The notes beneath the pieces are model-generated. The model worked only from the letters and a program-made list of their open reading frames with translations. It ran no database searches and was not told the origin of the DNA. Shown in pieces: positions 56,419-64,000 of a stretch of DNA of 64,000 bases. A program made the position numbers and the translations under genes. Source of the stretch: Takakia lepidozioides (taxonomy: Eukaryota; Streptophyta; Takakiopsida; Takakiales; Takakiaceae); contig CM060733.1 in the NCBI GenBank assembly GCA_030704615.1, positions 60,452,001-60,516,000 of the forward strand. Reading direction: 5' to 3'. The first letter of the stretch is position 1. The number at the start of each line of letters is the position of its first letter.

Positions 56419-58936
56419 CTATTTGAGCTCAATGATTAAAACCATTGTCTCTGCGGGAGGGTTTTGCATTGCGGCGGAGAGGTGGAGAGGTTGAAACCGA
56501 GAGGTTGGGTGAACTCTGGCATGGATACAACAGGGCCTACCACAGAGTTGCATAAAGAAGTCCGAGAGAAGGATGAGCTTAACGGGAATGGGGATGTCCA
56601 GGGGCAATGGGCCTTTCCCCAGGAACATAGAGAAAGTCTCATGATTTGAAGGAAATGTAATGGAGGGAAGAATTTTCCAGAGGTTTTGTGCAGGAAGGGA
56701 GTTGTGGAGACAAAGCACTCTACATCTGCTAGGGTTAGACTCTGACTTTAAAAAGATAATGAATGGAATGGAGGAGGTTTGAGAGCTTACTTGGAGAGCT
56801 GGGGACAGTGGGCTGGCTGGAGTGGGAGTTGGCAGAAACGGCGCTGCAAGGAGGAGCCTTCCCTCGGCGTGAGATGGAGAGGCGCTCTGGAGAGGAATTG
56901 ACGTGAAGACATCTCCCTCCTGGGCCGGGATTGGAGAAGGAAGGAGGTGGAGCACTGGCTGTTGATTGGAGGAGTCCCTTGGCTGTGAGGCCGGAGGCTC
57001 TTGGAGAGGGGAGAATGGAGAAAATGACATTTGAGAAGAACTAGCTGATGAGAGCAGGCCGGTGCTGTACTGTACAAAATTGGTGTTGTCTGTCCCGTGT
57101 TGCGTGTCGATGTGCTCAATGTGCTCCACTGATTCTGCTTCGAAGATGGCATGAAGAATAGCCATTGTGGGAAATGTCTCTCATTCTAACCACTGTAGAA
57201 TTATCTGCAGCCGGAAGCTCAAAGGGGGCCGGATGGATCCACTCGCCTCTAGAAGAATGCCCTGGAAGCATCAGTTCTTTTTCTTCCATGATAGCTAGAA
57301 TCTGTGTTGATGGTGAAAGATTGGATCCAAGTCCGGGGCAGTCTTCAATGCTCCCCACGTGATTCTTGCCTGAGGATTATGAGCCAGATGTGGTTGCCTG
57401 TTCCATAGGAAATTGTTGATCTTGGAGCGAAAGGTGGTCATTGGGCTACTGTTGATGGGGTTTTTTGCCATAAAGATATCTATGTCGTGGGCTGTTATCC
57501 ATAGAGACTCCATATTGATGCCGTCATTTGCAGTGATTAGAAAAGAAGGGGTGGGAAGTCGCCTGAAAATCATGGGGGTGATGCAGGTTGACTTGGGATC
57601 AGCTAGGGCCAGGTTGTGGGGGCAACCTTTGAGCACCAAAGCTGGAAAGGACTGCAAATTAAAGCAAGTTTTGGCGACTATAGGGTTGTAAGCTATAGAG
57701 GCTCTTAGAGCAAGGGGCAGAGGGGAGGCTTGGGGCCTGAAGGTCTTACGTCTTTTTGCAGAAATGTTGGGAAGCCCTGGGTTGAGGGGGGACATAATGT
57801 TGCAAGAGAGATGATGATTCTTGACTCGATATTCTCCAGCCTCTATCACCATGGGGTCGAGTTGCTCTTTTCCTTGCCGAGGAGGGATTATCGCAGATGT
57901 GATACACGCCACTGAATCCCATTCCATTGTTAGGGCCGATCGAGGAGGAGGAGGCACCAAGCGAGATGTATCCCGTCTTAGTGCAGAGGGGGGTGGGATG
58001 GCCTCCATAGGAACAGAATCATAAGAATTTTGATAGTGTTGTGTAGGAGAACTTTCCTGAGCTTGGGCAAAAGGGGACCTTTTGCGTTTGAGTTTGGGAC
58101 ACTTTGCTTTGAGATGGCCTGCCTGCCCACAGAAGTAGCAGGCTGATGAAGATGTGTCTTCTGAGAGTTTAACAGAAAAATAGTTACCTTTAGTGTCAAT
58201 TGAAAAATTGTGGAAGAATGGCATCGTCTGGCACCATCACCACTATTTTCGGAAAGCCGGTGTCATTGACCCTTGAAGCAATAGAAACCCCCTTCCCCTT
58301 CCATCCATGGTCATCCCTAAGCTTTTTGGAGCCTAGCTCGGGGTCAAACACTCCCATACATCCTAAATAGTCTCCCAGGAAATTGCCAATCTCAGGCAGA
58401 CTAAATAGATATTGATCCGGAATATATGGTAATGCAATGATTCTCGGGCTCCAGGTTTTGCCATTTTTGTTCCCCATTGCGTTGGACCATGGGAAAATGT
58501 TCACATTGAAACCTGCGAGGTGAGGGTTGAAGGATAAAGCCTTCTCAGCTGCTTCCTTAGATTCTAGCAGAATTGAGAAGAAGCCCCTCCCTCTTGTGTG
58601 GCAGAAGTGTTGATTAAGGTCGCCCGACCCTCCCAAGTGTTTAATAGCCCAATCTCTAGGAGAAGCCCTATTCTCTTTTCGCCCAGAGAAGTGCAGAAGG
58701 ACCCCTTTTTCCTGGATCACCGCCATCGATCTTTCAATTATTGACATATCCAAGTCGACTAGGGGATCGGATTTGGACATAGCAGCCTGCAGTTCCGCCA
58801 CATTCTCTTGCTGCTCCATGACGATGTTTTCTAGATCCTGATGAGCCACGTCCCTTGGGGGACTTGGATGTTGGAGATCACGGTCGAATTCGTGCTCGTG
58901 CTGAGCGAGATGGCTGTCTGGATGAGGGGATGGCAT
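56419..58936 (-). pseudogene. LINE ORF1: nucleic-acid-binding protein
   Basis: The first frame (58936-58196) contains a DUF4283-like RNA-binding region (GRGFFSILLESKEAAEKALS, NVNIFPWSNA) common in plant LINE and retroelement ORF1. A one-base slip at ~58,210 leads to a second frame with the CCHC knuckle CYFCGQAGHLKAKC. A Pro/Ser-rich tail follows to 56419 in shifted frames. It would coat the LINE RNA. Confidence 0.82.
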
Positions 58937-60114
58937 AGTCTAGCACTGAGGGATCGGCGCGCTTGATCCAGGGCCCAGGGCCTGGCGCCTCTAGCTAGCA
59001 CTTGGTGTGCTTGGAAAAACCCTGTACCGGAGGATGGCTGCACCCAGCGACGCTGGGGGAATCCGGCCTGGCTCGCATTGGCAGTGTGCCATGGGGCGCC
59101 TTGTGAGGAGCGGGGAATTGGGGCCATTGATCCGAATTGAAAAGGAGAGATGGCGGAGAGAAGGCAAGAGACCCGAAGGATAAGAATCAGGCAAACTATT
59201 ACAAAACTAGGGAGAAAGCTGAAGAACTAGAGAAAGAACAGTTCGAAAGGAAAAAGAACAATAATGGGTGAAGAGAGAGGGATAGAAGATTCGAAAAAGG
59301 AAGGGAGCAGCGAGCTGAAAAGAGAATGTAGGGGGTCTGCCTCAGAAAAGACGGAAGGGTAACATCATACAAACAATGTGCAGGGAATGAGAAAAGCCTT
59401 AGAAACTGAGTGACAAATCTTGCACAAGATACCAAACAATATACAATGAAAGCATTGACGAAAGGATCTGCTAGCTTCCAAGCTTAGAAGCCAAGCAGTA
59501 AGGAATGGACGTGCGACAAACAAGAAAGATCAGCAGCCGCTATTGGTATGAAAGGAATAGGGAAACTGAAAGGCGGGGTCTCGTGCCGTTGGGATTGGCG
59601 AAGGGTGGTCAAGCGTGAGAAATAATGGAGGGCCATACTACGATGCTCAACCATCACTGTCCGACAGGAAGCAGGGAGCTTGGAGGTTGACAGATAGCTG
59701 CGAATGGTAGCGGGCGACAAGTGGGGGGTTCGGAGTTGAAGACAAGACATCTTGACGGCTGAGAATTAAGAGGCTTGCCTGGAAATCATTCGGGAATTAT
59801 GATCGCAGCGAATGAAGGTGAGGATGAAAGGAACATTCGTCCTAGATTTTGATGTCGCATCAAACTCAAACCTTAGAGGCCAGGGAGAGGAAGGAATGCT
59901 TCGAACGGGGGTAGAGGGGTGTCTGCTGATCGCGCTTCAAGGATATTAGAGAAACTAAGGTAGGAGTAATCAAACGCTGGTGAGGGAAAGGGCTTAGCAA
60001 GCATCGATGGGCAGACTGAGCACTCCCGCCATAGCCAGCCGTTGAGCTTGCACACTCCCTCACCGCAGAACGCGGAGCTCTCGCAAGGCTCCATCTTTTC
60101 TTTAAAAATTCAAA

Positions 60115-62248
60115 TTGTTACATGTGATTCCTTGTCCTAAGAGTAATGAACATTTAAAAGAAGTGTTTCGGACGAGGGTTGTTCCATTAGCCCATGTACG
60201 CTTATGGAGGGTCAATTGCCACAAGTTGTGTCAGTCTTATGTCACAAGCATAGGGTCAAATAGATGTCCAAGATGTATTCCTTTGGCCCGCACGGAAATG
60301 AAAAACAAACCTATCGAGCTATCAGATGATGGGGAAGAACCAAGAGAGAGATAAGGCAAAGAAGCAGGCAAGAAAATTGGGTGAATTGAGAGGTCAGGCT
60401 GATAAGGTTGACCCCACCATGAGGAGAAGGGGTGGTCGACCCTCCAAGAACGTCGCTAATGAGGATGTTGGAGATAGTGCGGAGGTGGGAGGCCGGAACA
60501 AGAGGAAGAGGAAAGCCACTAAAGCCATACCTGAGTCTTCCCACGAGGATTCAGTTGACATATCGTCTGAACGCAGGAAAGCCACAGAAAAGCGTAAAAG
60601 AGCTTTATTTCACAAGACCCCTTGCTACGAGGCCAAACCCATTGAGGAGGTATTGCCAAAAAAGATTGAGGTTGCAAAGATGGATTACGTGGAGATGGTC
60701 CGTCAGAGAGTGGAAGAGAAGACGGCAGACCCACATGCCCCTCCACCTCCAAACTTCCAGAAGTTGGAGGATTTTATGAAAAAGATTTGTGAGGGCAGGG
60801 AGGTATTTCGCAAGGGGAAGGGTGTCGCGGGCGCTGTAGATCTTGTTTTGGTTGATATTGGTGACGGACGTCCAGTCCACCATTGTGGTCCGACTTGCCC
60901 TGAAATAAGCGCCAACCAATCTTGACTGCAATGATGCTGGCCAAGCATGTACTTCAGGATGACGGGTGCCTTGTTGTTTTTACTCACGAGGGGGTTGATA
61001 TGGTGGGCGAGGTTCTCAAGTCCATAAAATCTACCTCGTCGAATGCTGGGGCCATGTTCTCTTAGGTTGTGCGTCATTGGAAGGTGATCAACACGCAACC
61101 TCTAACAATCCCCACGAGGAACAAAGTAGTTCCCGAGGCGATGGGTGGGATGGTAAGCACCTCTAAAACCATAAACTTTCCAGTTTTGTATTCATCTATA
61201 TCATCACTACACTGTGGGAGATAGTATGCATCTAATTGGGCTGTTCATGTCGTTTTGCCAGCGAATCCTCCCACAATTAGTCCAGAAATCGGCAAACCTT
61301 GAATGAATCGTTTCCTTGCCAATTTCTCCTCAAATGTTGCATGCCAGAATGACCTTGGGAGATTAGTGTGCATCTAAATGCGGATGTTCATGTAGTTCTG
61401 GTGGCGAGTCCTTCTTAACTGGACCCCAGAAACCTACTATGGATTTTGTTCTTCCAATTTTGTCCTCCAATTTGGTATTCCAGACGGAGCTTGGTTAGCT
61501 TCTGACCCTCCGTGTGGTACCGTTTACTCTGGCGAAACATTAGCTCGATAGCTTAATTAGTCGATATTTCAGTTTATTACATTGGTTTTCCCAGAAAATA
61601 TCGTTTTTCTCCCAGTTTTTTTTGGCGACCTGTATTGACCCTTCATATTTGGAATCGATTTTGGTTCACCTGTTACTGTTATTAGTTGTGGTTAAAAGTA
61701 GTTTGCTTTGGGGTTTGTCAATTCAACCTGTTTCCCATTTCCTGAGGGTGCTGCTATGTTTTATGCAAGGTCTTGTCTTCTCTGTATTTGTGTTTATAAA
61801 GTCTAAGTCACAATTTCGATTGTCGGAGAGAGGATCTTTGGTGGAGTCAGTGCACGACCCCGTGAAATTCAATGTTCTTTTCAATCATGTGCCCACTGAG
61901 CATCTGAAGCGTAAGGGAAGCTCTCTCAGTTACTGGCGTGGTTCCAAAGAGTACAGCCCCAATTTCATGCAAGCTATATTGGAGACGTGCTCTCCTTTGG
62001 GTGGATGTGTTATTGACCTGATGCCAGGGACAGGTCAGTTCTTGTGAGAGTTTCTAGTTCTACTGTCATTGGTTTACTTTCATTGAAATGGTGGGTTGTT
62101 TAATGTTTGGAGTTGATTTATCTGTTTTGTAGGTGCGTCGATGCAGGCGGCACGGATCTCAGGTCGGAGTTTGTTGGCTATGGAGTCCGAGATGGAGTTG
62201 ATCTCGGGAATATTAGAGGGTCTGCAGTATAACAGTTTGGCTTCATAG
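60115..62248 (+). pseudogene. Beta-class amino-methyltransferase-like gene with AT-hook, broken
   Basis: Exonic parts are ~60115-60925, 60922-61152 (shifted frame), 61802-62033 and 62133-62248, joined by GTAAGC and GTCAGT donors with TATAAAG and TTTGTAG acceptors in phase. Order is a possible zinc ribbon (CHKLCQSY, NRCPRC), an AT-hook-like RRRGGRPSKN, then DLVLVDIGDGRP at the position of catalytic motif IV. MLAKHVLQDDGCLVVFTH (motif V-like), SPNFMQAILE (motif X-like) and VIDLMPGTGASMQAAR plus LLAMESE (SAM-binding motif I/II) follow. This IV-then-X-I order is that of beta-class N4-C/N6-A methyltransferases. Motif IV lacks the expected DPPY/SPPY, so activity is doubtful. A frameshift near 60,910 and a TAG at 61063-61065 break it. 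The LINE abuts its 5' side, so exons may be lost. Confidence 0.6.
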
Positions 62249-63418
62249 AGTCTTGAAAGTCAAGTTTCTGGATTGCAGTTTCTTGGTTACATCGACGAAA
62301 TGGTTGGCGGTGAAGATGAGAGAGTGCATGATGATGATTCTCCTTCTTCCAAAGCTGCCGTGTCTCTGTGAGTAAGTATGTTCTTGGTTTGCTTGAGCTT
62401 GTTTTTTCTCAAGCCTGGGCTTGTTGTTTTGTTGAGTTGATATCCTTCTCAGTTTGTTCGATCTGTTTCTTAGGTCAAAGTAGATATTAGGGATATCCTG
62501 AGTGACTTGAGCATTCCCGTCCACCAAATCATCATTCACTACAAACAAATTGGTTACAAAATTTGCTCGCATAGCATGAAGACGCCTAATGTGAGAAATG
62601 GTTTGAGAAACGTGCCTAAGCAGTCTGTTTGGTTTAAATAATTATTAGGCGCAAAAATGCCTAAATGGTTGTCCAGGGATGGTAGTTTCGTATTTCTTAC
62701 CAAGTGAGCGCATTTTGGTTTCGTAATGGAATATTCACAAGAATCTTTTGGAATATACGGAATATTTCTTTGTGCTCACACCCGCGCTCACATGCTACCC
62801 AACCTCTTTACAAACCCACCTCAGGTAACTGTACTGTGGATGAAATGTTCTCAAAGCAAGGGAATTGATTGAGCATGGAATTGGTCACTGTTGGGGCACA
62901 GGGAAGGACTGAAGCCACTCTGCTGTGCAGGTAATACCACCCTGTCTAAAGTACTGCATGGCAGGGATACCTACATGTGTGATGTGTACAACAGAATCCT
63001 TGTGGATACCTAGGCAGGCAGGTAGGTAGGTGCTTGGTGAGAAGCTGCCTCACAGCTAAGTAGGGAAGCACACGTTGAGGTTTTACTGTTTGTGCCTGCA
63101 GTGCTCGCAGTGTGCGTAGAGAGTAGAGACGGACGGGAGAATCAGGATTGTGGGTTCGAGCGCCGGGCCGATTCTGGAGTTGGGTTCGGTTTGTGGTTGC
63201 GATTGGCGGAGAGAATTTTGGTGAGTCAGGCGAAATGTGGAAAAACTTTTGAGTGTTGTGGAGCCCAAAAGTCTTCTCGGAACGCGGTGAGAGCTCTTGG
63301 TTTCTCTCTCCTCGTTCTTCGTTACTATCCATGCATCGTCCTGGGCTGTTCTCTGCGATTGTGCGTCGAATGGGTTACTCAAGGTGAATTACGCAAATCA
63401 AACATCATGTAAGGATCC

Positions 63419-63453
<35 letters not shown>

Positions 63454-64000
63454 GGCTGGTGATTTTGGTTCTCCGGACACTTTTTCATTGTTTGTACACA
63501 ATGGAGGTGGGTCTTCAATGCGCAATTTCTTGCTGGATCATCACTTGTTTGAGAGTTTTGGCTGTGTATCTCTTCTGTGTGCACAGTTCCTGGTTCCCCA
63601 TTACTGCGTAATTCTGTTTTTCTAGTCGGTTTTATGAGGTGAATTTGCATGCGCATGTCTTCCCCATCAACAATCGGTTTCTTCGTCCGGTCGAATTGCT
63701 TGACTATTCTCAATGGGACTCCTAAATTGGAGGGTGTTATCATGGTAAATTGTTGAATTTGTTTCATTGTTTAGTGCGGACGTTTGACGCCCTTGTTTCG
63801 CGACTTGGAGAATCGTGTTGAAAGTCTTCAGTGTAGAGACTCGCACAGGGTACCTAAGGCAAGTGTGTCTCTCACGATGTTGACAGTTTTGGACTTCTTT
63901 TGGGCAATTTTTCCTCCTGTGAGCTTCCGGGTAGCAGAAAATCGAAGAGTGAAACCCCTTGGCATTTGGTGTCCAAGTCTTCAATCCTCGCGGTTTCTGT
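62249..64000. other. Right flank, no gene recognised
   Basis: ORFs up to ~120 codons exist on both strands but show no family features. A CTCTCTGTCTCT microsatellite occupies ~63419-63453. The plus strand from ~63,100 has several good donor-like GT sites and T-rich tracts. It could be the intron-bearing 5' region of a gene beyond the window. Confidence 0.3.

Larger units (their letters stand above)
52162..60110 (-). mobile_element. L1-type LINE, nearly full length, decayed
   Basis: Minus-strand order is ORF1 (58936-56419), ORF2 with AP endonuclease and reverse transcriptase (56321-~52540), then a 3' end marked by T-rich sequence on the plus strand (52162-52195, a degenerate poly(A) tail). 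The 5' boundary is placed near 60,110, where sequence of the methyltransferase-like gene begins. I could not identify matching target duplications, so that end is approximate. Confidence 0.85.

Noticed and set aside
52162-60110. LINE target-site duplication
   Set aside because: I compared sequence left of the T-rich end with sequence near 60,090-60,140 and found no convincing match, so I do not claim one.

Overview
This window looks like nuclear DNA of a seedless land plant, most likely a fern. That assignment is an inference. It rests on intron-rich single-copy genes, an organelle-editing PPR-DYW gene with no introns in its CDS, TFIIE-beta and eS28 genes of plant type, and a very high load of nested plant-type transposons (Mutator-like, Ty3/gypsy chromovirus, L1-type LINE). 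I see no bacterial or organellar signature. Exon structures were assembled by hand from reading-frame continuity and GT/AG sites.

Left third (1-23,700), gene-bearing. It holds a PPR-DYW RNA-editing factor (2344-4911, +) and a palindromic foldback repeat (5656-5945). Next come a five-exon YchJ/UPF0225-like gene with a probable plastid transit peptide (6411-8687, +) and a three-exon secreted protein joining an Ole e 1 domain to a protodermal-factor-1-like tail (11176-9516, -). A decayed Mutator-related patch (12.7-13.9 kb) follows. A five-exon TFIIE beta subunit gene (19756-16740, -) lies head to head with a three-exon 40S ribosomal protein eS28 gene (20464-21857, +). An 833-bp TTAA-bounded DNA transposon with 17-bp inverted ends closes this part (22588-23420).

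Middle (23,704-50,951), one giant Mutator-like element of about 27.2 kb. It has ~300-bp inverted terminal repeats and a perfect 9-bp target-site duplication (TATACGTTA). It carries a decayed MULE/SWIM transposase (-), a convergent decayed Ulp1/C48-type cysteine protease ORF (+), a Cys-rich cargo ORF (+) and unrecognised ORFs. The MULE's own DNA is filled with a short GTCTGCTG/CAGCAGAC motif in coding and non-coding parts. Three LTR-element insertions are nested in it: a chromovirus with an inverted integrase segment (26252-32715), a mini-element of a second LTR family (32876-34623), and a decayed full-length member of that family in the opposite orientation (36980-42911).

Right part (50,960-64,000). 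An ~18-bp minisatellite flanks the MULE. A decayed L1-type LINE (about 52162-60110, -) follows and abuts a broken gene (60115-62248, +) encoding an AT-hook plus a beta-class amino-methyltransferase-like domain with a degenerate catalytic motif. I recognise no gene from 62,249 to the end.

The host genes are unrelated housekeeping or organelle genes that do not form a pathway. The most notable system is the giant nested MULE with its own internal motif family and a transposase/C48-protease pair.
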